From Planctomycetota bacterium (GTDB lineage: Bacteria > Planctomycetota > Planctomycetia > Pirellulales > PLA5), in contig QEVJ01000006.1 of the NCBI GenBank assembly GCA_003576845.1, forward strand, positions 1-64,000: a stretch of 64,000 nt of DNA, read 5' to 3'. The position numbers and the translations under genes were made by a program. The notes under the pieces were generated by a model. It saw only the letters and a program-made list of their open reading frames with translations. It did no database searches and was not told the origin of the DNA. Of this stretch, positions 29,337-38,257 are shown piece after piece. The first letter of the stretch is position 1. Every line of letters begins with the position of its first letter.

Positions 29337-30767
29337 TCACTCCTTCGGTTCCCTCGCGCCGTCCGCGGAAAGCCGCTTCCACCAATCGGGGCCTTCGGCC
29401 TCGACGGCGGCGCTGTGTTTCACCAGTTGCGCGCGCAACTCGGCAAATCGCCGCGGGTCCTTCTCCTTGAGATCCGTCGATTCTTTCGGGTCGTCCTTGA
29501 GATTGTACAGCTCGAACTCGGTCAGCTCGGCATTGGCTAGGATTTTCCAATCGCCGACGCGCATGGCGATCTTGGCGTTCGGCGCCATGTGCAGCCGCCA
29601 GTACAACGGCATCGTGCGCTCGACGCGCGTCGCCTTGCCCGCGAGCACATCGAGCACGTTCACGCCGTCGAGCGTGCGGTCGGCGGGCGGCTTCACTCCC
29701 GCCGCGGCGAGCATCGTCGGAAACACGTCGCTGCCGACGATCGGCACGTCGCAGGTCTTCCCCGGCGGGATTCTGCCGGGCCAGCGGGCGATGCCGGGCA
29801 CGCGAATCCCGCCTTCGTGTAGGTCGCGCTTTCTTCCCCGCAAGCCGCCGGTCGAACCCCGGCCCGGCGTTTTCACTCCGTCGCCTTCTGGTCCGTTGTC
29901 GGACGTAAAAACCACGAACGTGTCGTCGGCGAGCTTTTCCTCGTCGAGCGTCCGCATGAGCTTGCCGAATGCCGCGTCCATCTGTGTGACGTTCGCGAAG
30001 TACTCCCGCTCGACGTCGTCCTTCGCGTCCGGATAGCGGGCCTTGAACTTCGGGTCCGACTTGATCGGATAATGCGGCTCGTGCGTCCACACGGCCAGAA
30101 AAAAGGGCTTCGTCTTGTCGCGGCGGTTCTTGAGCCAGGCAATCGCCTCGTCCGCCACCAGCGCCGCGGAATAGCCTTCCATCGGACCCACACGCTTGCC
30201 GTTGCGGGCAAAGTTCCGCGGGTTCTCGTGCGACGGCGCCGCGTTATTCTGCGTCGCCAGCCACCAGTCGTAGCCGTGATCGCCGGGCTGCGGCTGGGCC
30301 GGATTGTTGAACAGGCCGTTCAAGTGCCACTTTCCGCTGTGGCACGTCGCATAGCCCGCGTCGCGCAGCAACCTGGGCAGCGTCACCTCGCTCGTCCGCA
30401 GATGCACCGGCGAGCCCTGTGCGATCCACGTATACACGCCGTTGCGGTGCGGCGTCCGTCCCGTGAGCAGCGCCGACCGCGACGGACTGCACACGCCGCT
30501 CGCCGCGTAACATTGCGTCAGGCGCACGCCCTGCTTTGCGAAGGCGTCCAAATGCGGCGTCTGGATCGCGGGATGACCGTAGAATCCCAAGTCGCCGTAG
30601 CCTAAATCGTCGGCCAGGAAGAGCACGAGGTTGGGCCTGCGGGCCTCGACCGCACGCGCGTCGCCGGCGCCCGCGAGTAGGAACGCCAACGTCGCCGCCG
30701 CGGCGAAAACGCCCGTCGCGATCGCCCATCGAGAACCGCGTGTTCCTTCTGCGGTCGAGAACTGCAT
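29337..30767 (-). CDS. Exported arylsulfatase-type sulfatase
   Basis: A 476-residue sulfatase that removes sulfate esters, probably from sulfated polysaccharide. It has a signal peptide (FAAAATLAFLLAGAGDARA), metal Asps in LFLADDLGYGD, and the formylglycine site Cys93 in GVCSPSRSALLTGR, so a formylglycine-generating enzyme must act on it. Further: HSGKWHL, HEPHYPI and VFTSDNGPEGDG. ATG 30767 is chosen because GGGAG lies upstream and a signal peptide follows; an in-frame ATG at 30887 is created by an inverted repeat and would add 40 residues of repeat-encoded sequence. Confidence 0.92.
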   Translation of the reverse strand: MQFSTAEGTRGSRWAIATGVFAAAATLAFLLAGAGDARAVEARRPNLVLFLADDLGYGDLGFYGHPAIQTPHLDAFAKQGVRLTQCYAASGVCSPSRSALLTGRTPHRNGVYTWIAQGSPVHLRTSEVTLPRLLRDAGYATCHSGKWHLNGLFNNPAQPQPGDHGYDWWLATQNNAAPSHENPRNFARNGKRVGPMEGYSAALVADEAIAWLKNRRDKTKPFFLAVWTHEPHYPIKSDPKFKARYPDAKDDVEREYFANVTQMDAAFGKLMRTLDEEKLADDTFVVFTSDNGPEGDGVKTPGRGSTGGLRGRKRDLHEGGIRVPGIARWPGRIPPGKTCDVPIVGSDVFPTMLAAAGVKPPADRTLDGVNVLDVLAGKATRVERTMPLYWRLHMAPNAKIAMRVGDWKILANAELTEFELYNLKDDPKESTDLKEKDPRRFAELRAQLVKHSAAVEAEGPDWWKRLSADGAREPKE

Positions 30768-30794
30768 GGAAATTGCTCCCAGATGGACCGCAAA

Positions 30795-30888
30795 GATGAA
30801 CCGCAAAGGCGCAGAGACGCAGAGACGGTACCGATCGAACGCGTTTCTTCTGAGAATTCTCTGCGTCTCTGCGCCTTTGCGGTTCATC
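30795..30888. repeat. Inverted repeat family A, copy 2 (perfect 31-nt arms)
   Basis: Arms 30795-30825 and 30858-30888 are exact reverse complements of 31 nt around a 32-nt loop. The arm reads GATGAACCGCAAAGGCGCAG and onward. It lies just upstream of the sulfatase and carries an in-frame ATG on the minus strand. Confidence 0.9.
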
Positions 30889-30974
30889 GCGACCGTCGGT
30901 TGCGGTCAACGGCCGACCTGGCGTAAACGTGCCGCCAAATATCAAGGTCCTACTACTGTACCCGATGAACCCAA

Positions 30975-31012
30975 CAAAAAAACCGTGCCACTCCCAGCGG
31001 GAATGGCACGGT
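30975..31012 (-). terminator. Rho-independent terminator for the PEP-CTERM gene
   Basis: On the minus strand, ACCGTGCCA pairs with TGGCACGGT, with an inner TCCC/GGGA helix, followed directly by a run of seven T. It sits about 30 bases past the stop codon at 31044. Confidence 0.88.
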
Positions 31013-31043
31013 CGAGACAGTTTATCTTGGCAACAGTCGCCCG

Positions 31044-32678
31044 TTACGCCCGGGCCGTCCTGCGCCGACGCAAGAGTGCCAAGCCCAATGCGCCGCACGT
31101 CGCCAGCACCCAGGCGCTCGGTTCGGGGACGAACTGGACGTTGACGTTGTCGATATCGTGGAAGTCGGCTGCACCGCCCGTGCGAGCGGCGAAGGCCGCG
31201 CGAGCGCCGCCGTCGAACAAGACGCCCGGCACGAAGAAGTCCGAGAACGGCACGCTGATCGAGCCGTCTGTGCCGTCGGTCACGGCGACGGTAACGTTAA
31301 CGCCGCCTGGGACTTCCGTCACGGCCACGTCGGCGTGATGGAATGCGCCGGCTGCGAGGTTGATCTCGGCGAGCGGGATCGTAACTTCGGCGACCGTTGC
31401 CCCGTTCCAGTGGATGCTGACCGCGTTGCCCACGTTGCCGACGCAATCGGCGCAGAAGTCCGGTTGGCCAGCGCCGCCGGAGAACGTATCGAACGCGATG
31501 CCCAGGGCATTCGCGAAGTTCGGTTCTTCGAAGGCCTGATAACCGTCGGGCAACGAGTTGCCGGTCGTACCGTAGTCCGCTGCGTCGAGCAACATGAAGG
31601 CAGCGCCGTCGGCTCGGGCCGCCGCGCCTGTGTCGGTCACGCGAACGTCGAACGACGCAACAATCTGCTGCGTATTGGTCGAGGTCTGGTCAAAAACGAT
31701 CGACGAAGCCTGTCCGCCTCCCTCGGTCGTCAAGCGCATGACACCGGGCTGTACGCCCGTGGCCCCGGGAACTTCAGGCGTCAGGAGCGGCTCAAAGCCG
31801 TGATTCTTGGGAGTAAACGGCGTGCCGCCCATGAGCGTCGGCGACTGGACTTCGAAATCCTCGAAATAGGTCTGCGTGCCGGCGCCGCTGATGTGCGTGG
31901 CTTCGACGTTGTCGATCGCCTGGCGGTTCCAAGCGCCGCCCGTGCGGGCTCCGAAGGCCATGCGGCCTTCATAGGGCGTCAGGCCCGGAATCAAAACGTC
32001 GCTGAAGGCGGGCAAGAACGTGCTGCCGCCGCCGAACGTGTCGTCGAGCACGACGGTCACGCGCGAGCCGCCTTCGCCGGGCGAGTTAACGACTTGCATG
32101 AAGGCGGTAATGACCAGGCCGCTTTCCAGTTGGAACGTTCCGTCGAGCGACACGGAGTTGCCGACCTGCGCGCCGTTGAAGTGCAGCGACACGGAACCTT
32201 CCGCGTTCGCGTCACCCCCGCCGTTGTTGAACGTGTCAAAACCAACGCCGAGCGAACCGAGGAGATTGGGCTCTTCGCCAAACGTCGGATTCAACGGCGA
32301 CGGGCCCGTCGTGCCGTGCAACGCCGTATCGAGATAGGCAAAGCCGAAACCGTCGGCGCCGCCGTTCCCCGCCTGATCGACGCGGAGTTGGAACACGATG
32401 TCCAGTTCGTCGTAGGCGCCGTCAAATACGTCGTTGAAGAAGACCGTGCCCTGCAGGCTGCCCGCAGCGGGCGTAAGCTGCATGAACTGCCCGTCCCAAC
32501 CACCGGTAGCCTGAATACTGGCCGGTCCGCCGGTCACAAACTGCGCCGGAGCGGGAAAATCACCTATGAATGTCTGATTGACATCTGCCGCGGAGAGATT
32601 CCCCGCAAAACTGCCGAGAGTTGCGCACAGCGCAAGAGCCACGCATCTAGACTGCCATAGTCTAAATTTCGCCGACAT
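31044..32678 (-). CDS. PEP-CTERM surface protein with two lectin-like domains
   Basis: A 544-residue exported protein. A signal peptide (CVALALCATLGSFAGNLSAA) is followed by two homologous beta domains of about 230 residues, an internal duplication seen in LGVGFDTFNNGGG/LGIAFDTFSGGAG and RMAFGARTGG/RAAFAARTGG. DGFGFAYLD and DGAAFMLLD are reminiscent of bacterial L-type lectins. The C-terminus is a PEP-CTERM sorting signal: VPEPSAWVLATCGALGLALL then RRRR, the substrate of an exosortase not in this window. AGGTGG precedes the ATG. It is probably displayed on the surface or in extracellular matrix and binds carbohydrate; that role is inferred. Confidence 0.85.
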   Translation of the reverse strand: MSAKFRLWQSRCVALALCATLGSFAGNLSAADVNQTFIGDFPAPAQFVTGGPASIQATGGWDGQFMQLTPAAGSLQGTVFFNDVFDGAYDELDIVFQLRVDQAGNGGADGFGFAYLDTALHGTTGPSPLNPTFGEEPNLLGSLGVGFDTFNNGGGDANAEGSVSLHFNGAQVGNSVSLDGTFQLESGLVITAFMQVVNSPGEGGSRVTVVLDDTFGGGSTFLPAFSDVLIPGLTPYEGRMAFGARTGGAWNRQAIDNVEATHISGAGTQTYFEDFEVQSPTLMGGTPFTPKNHGFEPLLTPEVPGATGVQPGVMRLTTEGGGQASSIVFDQTSTNTQQIVASFDVRVTDTGAAARADGAAFMLLDAADYGTTGNSLPDGYQAFEEPNFANALGIAFDTFSGGAGQPDFCADCVGNVGNAVSIHWNGATVAEVTIPLAEINLAAGAFHHADVAVTEVPGGVNVTVAVTDGTDGSISVPFSDFFVPGVLFDGGARAAFAARTGGAADFHDIDNVNVQFVPEPSAWVLATCGALGLALLRRRRTARA

Positions 32679-32848
32679 TAGCCACCTCGAAGTAAAACTC
32701 TAAGGAGAGGAACATTTTTCCCGCGATTGCCTACTTTACCTACGCGGAGGTATCGCCGTCAAGAACCTGGCCTAGAAAAAAGAAAAAATCTTTCGCGAGG
32801 ACGCGAGGGCGTTTAAGCTAGAACCTACCACCAGCAGTGAGAGGCGAG

Positions 32849-32923
32849 CTGTAGGAGGCGAATCCTTTCGCCGATTGTCGGTCCGTGCTGTCCCCAATCG
32901 GCGAAAGGATTCGCCTCCTACAG
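32849..32923. repeat. Inverted repeat family B, copy 1 (perfect 28-nt arms)
   Basis: Arms 32849-32876 and 32896-32923 are exact reverse complements; the arm contains TAGGAGGCGAATCCTTTCGC. The loop is 19 nt. It lies between the divergent PEP-CTERM and CRTAC1 genes. A second copy with a different loop is at 60493-60575. Confidence 0.92.
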
Positions 32924-32958
32924 CCAGAAAAGCGCACCCGGCCCGCACGAGACCACCC

Positions 32959-34749
32959 GTGTTCGACCTAAGAAACGCCCTAATTCTCGTCGGATTCTCC
33001 TGCTTGACCCCGCTGTTGGCCGGGGGGTGTGCCGATTCTCAAACGCCGGACGGCTCGGATTCCGCCCCGTCGTTTTCGCTCGATGCTCGAACGGCGGACC
33101 CGATAGCCGGCCCCAAGCTGTTCGTCGACGCGACGGGCGAGCTGGGAATCGACTGCGTGCACGATCCCGGCTTCTCGGGCGCTCCTTACGCCATGCCCCG
33201 GATCGTAGGTAGCGGCGGCGGCGTGCTCGATTTCGACAACGACGGGCGGCTCGACCTCTACCTGTTGCAAAACGGCGGCGACGCGAGCAAATCCACGAGC
33301 CGGCTCTATCGCCAGGATGACACCGGCAAGTTCGTCGACGTGAGCGCCGGTTCCGGACTCGACCTCAAGGTGCAAGGGATGGGCTTCGCCGCGGGCGACG
33401 TGGATAACGACGGCCGCGTCGACGTCCTCATCACCGAGTACGGCCGCTCCCGCCTGTTCCTCAACCAAAGCGACGGCGCCAAGCCCAAATTCGTCGCAGC
33501 GAGCGACGCGGGCATCGAAAACCGCATGTGGGGCACTTCCTGCTGTTTCGTCGACTACGACCGCGACGGTTGGCTCGATATCGTCCTGGTCAACTACGTC
33601 GACTACGACCCGTCGCGATGGTGCGCCGATGCTCGGGGGCGACAGGAATTTTGCGGGCCGGATAACTTTCCGGGGCGCGTGACGAAGCTGTTTCGCAACC
33701 TGAGCGGCCGAGCGACGAACCACAAGCCGATTCGCTTCGAGGACGTCACGGTCGCCGCGGGCCTGGCCACGCATCCCGGTCCGGGCTTGGGCGTGTTCTG
33801 CGCCGACTTCAGCGGCGATCGCTGGCCCGACATCTTCGTCGCCAACGACGGCAAGCCCAACCACCTTTGGATCAACCAGAAAGACGGCACGTTCAAGGAA
33901 GAAGGGCTACTCAGCGGCATCTCGACGAACGCGATGGGCAAGGCCGAAGCCAACATGGGCATCGCCGTCGGCGACGTCGACGGAAACGGCTTGTTCGACG
34001 TGTTCGTCACGCATCTGACCAGCGAAACGCACACGATGTGGATGCAGGACACGCGGGGGTTCTTTCAAGATCGCACCGTGGCCGCCGGCGTGACCGCCGC
34101 GTGGCGCGGAACGGGCTTCGGCACGATCATGGCCGACTTCGACAACAACGGCGCGGTCGATCTCGCGCTCGTCAACGGCAAAGTCGAACGCGGCGAGAGC
34201 GGACCGGACGCGCCGACGAAGCTCGACGCCTTCTGGTCGCCGTATGCCGAGCGGAATCAAGTCCTTCTCAACGACGGCCGCGGCGGGCTACGCGACGTTT
34301 CGGCGGCGAACGCGCCATTTTCCGGACTTGCCGCCGTGTCGCGGGGGCTAATTTGTGCCGATCTCGACAATGACGGCGGGCTCGACCTCGTCGTTACCCG
34401 CATCGCCCAGGGCGTGGCCGTTTATCGCAACGTGGCGCCGAATCGCGGGCATTGGCTCCGCGTGCGGGCGGTCGACCCGGCACTCCATCGCGACGCCTAC
34501 GGCGCGGAGATTCACCTCCGCGTCGGCGAGCGCAAGCAGATGAGTTGGATCAATCCCGGGTATAGTTACTTATGCAGCAACGACCCGCGAGCGCATTTCG
34601 GTCTCGGCGCGGCGGAACGCTACGACGCGCTTACCATCATCTGGCCGGATGGCGTCGAAGAATCGTTCCCCGGCGGCGCGGCCGACCGCGAAGTCGTCCT
34701 GCGGCGCGGCGAAGGTCAACTCGTCCAACCGGCGGCGGGTGCGCGATGA
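32959..34749 (+). CDS. CRTAC1-family lipoprotein (FG-GAP/VCBS repeats, ASPIC/UnbV)
   Basis: A 596-residue protein. GTG 32959 begins a lipoprotein signal (ALILVGFSCLTPLLAGGC, lipid Cys24); starting further upstream would place the repeat arm in the protein and bury the signal. The body is a beta-propeller of VCBS/FG-GAP repeats with calcium loops (LDFDNDGRLDLYLL, GDVDNDGRVDVLI, DYDRDGWLDIVLV, ADLDNDGGLDLVV). It ends in an ASPIC/UnbV domain (NRGHWLRVRAV, YSYLCSNDPRAHFGLG, IIWPDGVEESFPGG). Its last codons overlap the start of the following TPR gene (ATGA), so the two are translationally coupled and probably work together at the membrane. The molecular function of the family in bacteria is unknown. 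Confidence 0.88.
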   Translation: MFDLRNALILVGFSCLTPLLAGGCADSQTPDGSDSAPSFSLDARTADPIAGPKLFVDATGELGIDCVHDPGFSGAPYAMPRIVGSGGGVLDFDNDGRLDLYLLQNGGDASKSTSRLYRQDDTGKFVDVSAGSGLDLKVQGMGFAAGDVDNDGRVDVLITEYGRSRLFLNQSDGAKPKFVAASDAGIENRMWGTSCCFVDYDRDGWLDIVLVNYVDYDPSRWCADARGRQEFCGPDNFPGRVTKLFRNLSGRATNHKPIRFEDVTVAAGLATHPGPGLGVFCADFSGDRWPDIFVANDGKPNHLWINQKDGTFKEEGLLSGISTNAMGKAEANMGIAVGDVDGNGLFDVFVTHLTSETHTMWMQDTRGFFQDRTVAAGVTAAWRGTGFGTIMADFDNNGAVDLALVNGKVERGESGPDAPTKLDAFWSPYAERNQVLLNDGRGGLRDVSAANAPFSGLAAVSRGLICADLDNDGGLDLVVTRIAQGVAVYRNVAPNRGHWLRVRAVDPALHRDAYGAEIHLRVGERKQMSWINPGYSYLCSNDPRAHFGLGAAERYDALTIIWPDGVEESFPGGAADREVVLRRGEGQLVQPAAGAR

Positions 34750-34835
34750 ACCGCAAAGCAGCAAAGACGCAAAGACGTTCCGTAAGCGACATTCATAAGT
34801 GCCGTCTTTGCTCCTTTGCGCCATTGCGGTTGATT
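34745..34835. repeat. Inverted repeat family A, copy 3, overlapping a gene start
   Basis: Imperfect arms from 34745 and 34803-34835 (about 25 of 33 matching) of the GATGAACCGCAAAG type. Its ATGA provides both the stop of the CRTAC1 gene and the start of the TPR gene. Confidence 0.75.
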
Positions 34836-36323
34836 TCCACCCGCTCGGGCGCGATCCTGGCGGTGCTGGTGCTCGCCGCGTCGGGTTGCGGCAGGCCCGT
34901 TTCGCGGGAAGCGGCGTACGAGCCTCTGGCGCTCTCGCTGAAGCACGCGGACATGCTCGGCGACCCGCCTGCCCCGCCGAAGCTCGATTTCGTCGACGTC
35001 GACCGGGCCGTGGTCGCGGCGATTCAAAGGGCGGAGGAGGGCGTTCGCAAGAATCCGGATTCGGCGGATGCCTGGGGCAAGCTGGGGATGGTCCTGCTGG
35101 CTCACGAATTCGACGAGGCGGCCGCGGCGTGCTTGGCGCAGACGGAAATCTTGCAGCCGGACGAGCCGCGCTGGCCGTTTTTGCAGGGCATGGCGGTCCT
35201 TCGTTGGCGGCCGGGCGACGCCGTGCCGCTGTTGGAACGGGCCGTGAAACGGTTGCCGCCGCTCGGGACCTCCGCCGCGACCGAATCGGCGTCGCTGTCG
35301 GAAGCGCAGAAGGCCGCGGGCGCGAGCGCCATTCGCTTGCGACTCTTCGAGTTGTACGTGGAACTCGACCGGCCGAAGGACGCCGAAGCGCCGCTGCGGC
35401 AGTTTCTCAAGACCGATCCCGAAAACGGCCGCGCCCACCTGATCGCGGCGCGGATCGCGCTTCGCGGCGGGCGTTTGGAAGAATGTCTCCGCGAGGTGGA
35501 ACTCGCCGGATACGCACGGCCCGCGCAAAAACCGGTTCACGAATTGAGGGCCGAAGCCTTTAGCCGCCAAGGGCGCAAGACCGATGCGGAAGCCGAACGC
35601 CGCATGGCCGCGGGCGTCGCCCAAGTCGCCTGGCCGGGACCCTACGACGACGATCTCGATAGCCTGCGAACGGGACTCAAGGTCGCCCTCAGCCGGGCCG
35701 ACCGCTACTACGTCAACGGCAAGCCGCAAGCATCGATTGACGTGCTCAACGACGTGGTTAAGGAGTATCCCGAGTCCGAATGGGCGTGGATTCTCCTCGG
35801 CCGCGCGCAGATCAAGCTCCGGCGGCTCGACGAGGCCCAGGCGTCGCTCGAAAAGGCATTGGCGATCTCGCCGAAATCGGCCGACGCGCTGTTTCGTATG
35901 GGCGTCGTCCACTTCGTCCGCGGCGAGTATGCCGAAGCGGCCGAGTGGTATCGCAAGGTGATCGAACAGAAGGCCGATCACCCCGTGGCGCTCTACAACC
36001 TCGGGCAATGCGCTCGCCACCTTAAGCAACCCGACGTCGCGGCCGATTACTTTCGCCAGGCGATCGCCTGCGCCCCCGATAACTTCGAGCTGCTGTTCGC
36101 TCTCGGCGCCTTGCTCGCGGACGAAGGAAAGACCGAAGAAGGCCGCCGGTACCTCGAACAAGCCAAGAAACTCAGTCCGCGCGACCCGAGAGTGCTCGAG
36201 CGGCTCTACGAACTGGACCGGCGCGGCGCGAAGGGCGAGGAAGGTGAATCTCGACCGACCGACGGGACTCACGAACCGCGTCCTGCGGGCACTTCTACGC
36301 CGCAAGCCAGGCCGGCGGATTGA
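34746..36323 (+). CDS. TPR-repeat lipoprotein coupled to CRTAC1
   Basis: A 525-residue protein. From ATG 34746 (overlapping the CRTAC1 stop) the first 28 residues are encoded by an inverted repeat. A TTG at 34830 would start a more ordinary lipoprotein signal: SGAILAVLVLAASGC, lipid Cys48 (Cys20 from TTG). The rest is TPR helices: NPDSADAWGKLGMVLL, ENGRAHLIAARIALRGG, SEWAWILLGRAQIKLRR, SADALFRMGVVHFVRGEYAE, HPVALYNLGQCARHLKQPD and NFELLFALGALLADEGK. It is a likely scaffold partner of the adjacent FG-GAP protein. It converges with the next CRTAC1 gene, 53 bases away. Confidence 0.88.
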   Translation: MNRKAAKTQRRSVSDIHKCRLCSFAPLRLISTRSGAILAVLVLAASGCGRPVSREAAYEPLALSLKHADMLGDPPAPPKLDFVDVDRAVVAAIQRAEEGVRKNPDSADAWGKLGMVLLAHEFDEAAAACLAQTEILQPDEPRWPFLQGMAVLRWRPGDAVPLLERAVKRLPPLGTSAATESASLSEAQKAAGASAIRLRLFELYVELDRPKDAEAPLRQFLKTDPENGRAHLIAARIALRGGRLEECLREVELAGYARPAQKPVHELRAEAFSRQGRKTDAEAERRMAAGVAQVAWPGPYDDDLDSLRTGLKVALSRADRYYVNGKPQASIDVLNDVVKEYPESEWAWILLGRAQIKLRRLDEAQASLEKALAISPKSADALFRMGVVHFVRGEYAEAAEWYRKVIEQKADHPVALYNLGQCARHLKQPDVAADYFRQAIACAPDNFELLFALGALLADEGKTEEGRRYLEQAKKLSPRDPRVLERLYELDRRGAKGEEGESRPTDGTHEPRPAGTSTPQARPAD

Positions 36324-36376
36324 TTCGAGTTCGCGTCGCGGCCGCGGCGTCGCGGAATCTCCGCGTCCTCGGCCGT

Positions 36377-38257
36377 TCACTCGCCCTCGCGCACCGTCGT
36401 CGTGCCGTCGAGGTTCCACTTCGGCACGTCTTGCTTTGTGCCGTCGGGCCACACGACGCGAACCGATTCGACCATTGGCGACTTGCCGAGTCCAACGGTG
36501 ACCGGCAATTCCACCTGCGACAAGTAGCTGCGCGTCGGCATGACCTGATGGGCATAAGTCCTGCCGCCGCGGCGGACTTCGATCCAGGCCCCGATGGCGT
36601 CGCGATTGCTCTTCGTGCCGACGAGCTTGAACCGCAGCCAATGCCGGCCGAGCTGCTGGTCGTTCCTCAACAACAGCGGACGGCCGGCGATTTGCGTCAG
36701 CACCACGTCGAGGTCGCCGTCGCCGTCGATATCGGCATACGCCGCGCCGCGCCCAACGATCGGCTCGAACAGGTCCGCGCCCGCGGCGGATTTATCGACG
36801 GACACCAACTCGGTCGCGCTCGCCGCTCCGGCATTCCAAAACAATCGGGCGCTCTGGCGATAGCGTTGGCTCGATTGGACCTTCTCGATTTCTTCTTCGA
36901 GATGACCGTTGGCCGAGAGCACGTCGAGCCGGCCGTCGAGGTCGTAGTCGAAGAAAAACGTGCCGAACGAAAGGTCGAGCCGCGTGGGCGGGCCGAAGCC
37001 GGTCGCCACCGCTTCGTCGGTAAACGCGAGCGCGGGCTTGGGGGCTACGAATAGGGCCGACATTTCATTGGCGAAGTTGCCGATCGCCACGCCGAGCGCG
37101 TCGTCGCCCCGATAGCGAGCCGCGTCGATGCCCATCGCTCCGCGGGCGTTGCCCGAGCTATCGAACCCGATGCTCGCCGTGGCGCCGCATTCGACGAACG
37201 TGCCGTTGTGCTGGTTGTGGAACAAGAAGTTCTGCACGGTGTCGTTGGCGACGAAGACGTCGATCCACCCGTCGCGGTCGACGTCGGCGAAGGTGAGGCC
37301 GAGACTCTTGCCGACCGGAACGCCGGTGGCGCGGTTGACGACCCGAACGCCGGCCGCCGCGGAAACGTCGCTAAACTTCCCGTTGCCGTCGTTGCGGAAG
37401 AGGACCGGCTGAGAGCCCGCGAAGCTCAGCGGCGGTCCGTATGCCCGGCCGATGCCGGTGAGCTTGAACGATTGCGCGAGGTCGATTTCGCGCGACCAGG
37501 CGACGTAGTTGCAGACGAACAAGTCGAGATCGCCGTCGTTGTCGTAGTCGAAGAAGCCGCAACTGGTGCTCCAGGCGTCGTCGGCGCCGGCGACACCCGC
37601 TGCCTTCGTCACATCTTCGAAGCGGCCGTTGCCGAGATTGCGAAACAAATGATTCAGCCCGACAGCGGAGAGATACACGTCGACGAAGCCGTCGTTGTCG
37701 TAATCGCCCACGGTCACGCCCATGCCGTAGCAAGTGACGGCCAGGCCGGACTCGGCGGATATGTCCGCGAACTTACCGTTGCCGTCGTTGCGATAAAGCG
37801 CCGCCGTGGGCGGCGTCGCCGACTTCGCGGACTCGTCCCACGGCCAGTAACACGAGTTGACCAGGAGCAAGTCCTGGTCGCCGTCGTTGTCGTAGTCGAA
37901 GAACGCGCAGCCTCCGCCCATCGTCTCGGGCAGGAGCTTTTCGCCTTTGGCGCCGTTGACGTGCGTGAAGGCGATGCCGGCTTCGGCAGCAATGTTCTTG
38001 AACGCAACCGGTTCGATCGCCGATCGATCGACGACGCGCGCCGCGGCCGGTGTCGATTCCGACTGCCGAATTTCCGATGGTTTCTCCCCGCGCCGCTGCC
38101 ACCAAACGGCCGCCGCGACCAACGCCGCGATGGCGAGAATCACAAGCAGCGAACGGCGAAACGCGCGGCCGATCACCGCGTCGTCGGCCGCGTCTTCGGG
38201 ATCGGGCATTGTGGGCGGCGGCGGTGAGGATGCCGCGGGCTGATTCAAGTCGCTCAC
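36377..38257 (-). CDS. Membrane-anchored CRTAC1-family protein (FG-GAP, ASPIC/UnbV)
   Basis: A 626-residue protein with a short cytoplasmic tail, one transmembrane helix (LLVILAIAALVAAAVWW, about residues 37-53), then VCBS/FG-GAP repeats (FFDYDNDGDQDLLLV, GDYDNDGFVDVYL, FFDYDNDGDLDLFV, ADVDRDGWIDVFVAND, DIDGDGDLDVVLT) and a C-terminal ASPIC/UnbV domain (GRHWLRFKLVGTKSNRDAIG, VRVVWPDGTKQDV). The start GTG overlaps the stop of the upstream cytochrome gene (GTGA), which shows translational coupling. It is homologous to the lipoprotein at 32959 but anchored differently. It probably lies in the periplasm next to the multihaem protein. Confidence 0.9.
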   Translation of the reverse strand: MSDLNQPAASSPPPPTMPDPEDAADDAVIGRAFRRSLLVILAIAALVAAAVWWQRRGEKPSEIRQSESTPAAARVVDRSAIEPVAFKNIAAEAGIAFTHVNGAKGEKLLPETMGGGCAFFDYDNDGDQDLLLVNSCYWPWDESAKSATPPTAALYRNDGNGKFADISAESGLAVTCYGMGVTVGDYDNDGFVDVYLSAVGLNHLFRNLGNGRFEDVTKAAGVAGADDAWSTSCGFFDYDNDGDLDLFVCNYVAWSREIDLAQSFKLTGIGRAYGPPLSFAGSQPVLFRNDGNGKFSDVSAAAGVRVVNRATGVPVGKSLGLTFADVDRDGWIDVFVANDTVQNFLFHNQHNGTFVECGATASIGFDSSGNARGAMGIDAARYRGDDALGVAIGNFANEMSALFVAPKPALAFTDEAVATGFGPPTRLDLSFGTFFFDYDLDGRLDVLSANGHLEEEIEKVQSSQRYRQSARLFWNAGAASATELVSVDKSAAGADLFEPIVGRGAAYADIDGDGDLDVVLTQIAGRPLLLRNDQQLGRHWLRFKLVGTKSNRDAIGAWIEVRRGGRTYAHQVMPTRSYLSQVELPVTVGLGKSPMVESVRVVWPDGTKQDVPKWNLDGTTTVREGE

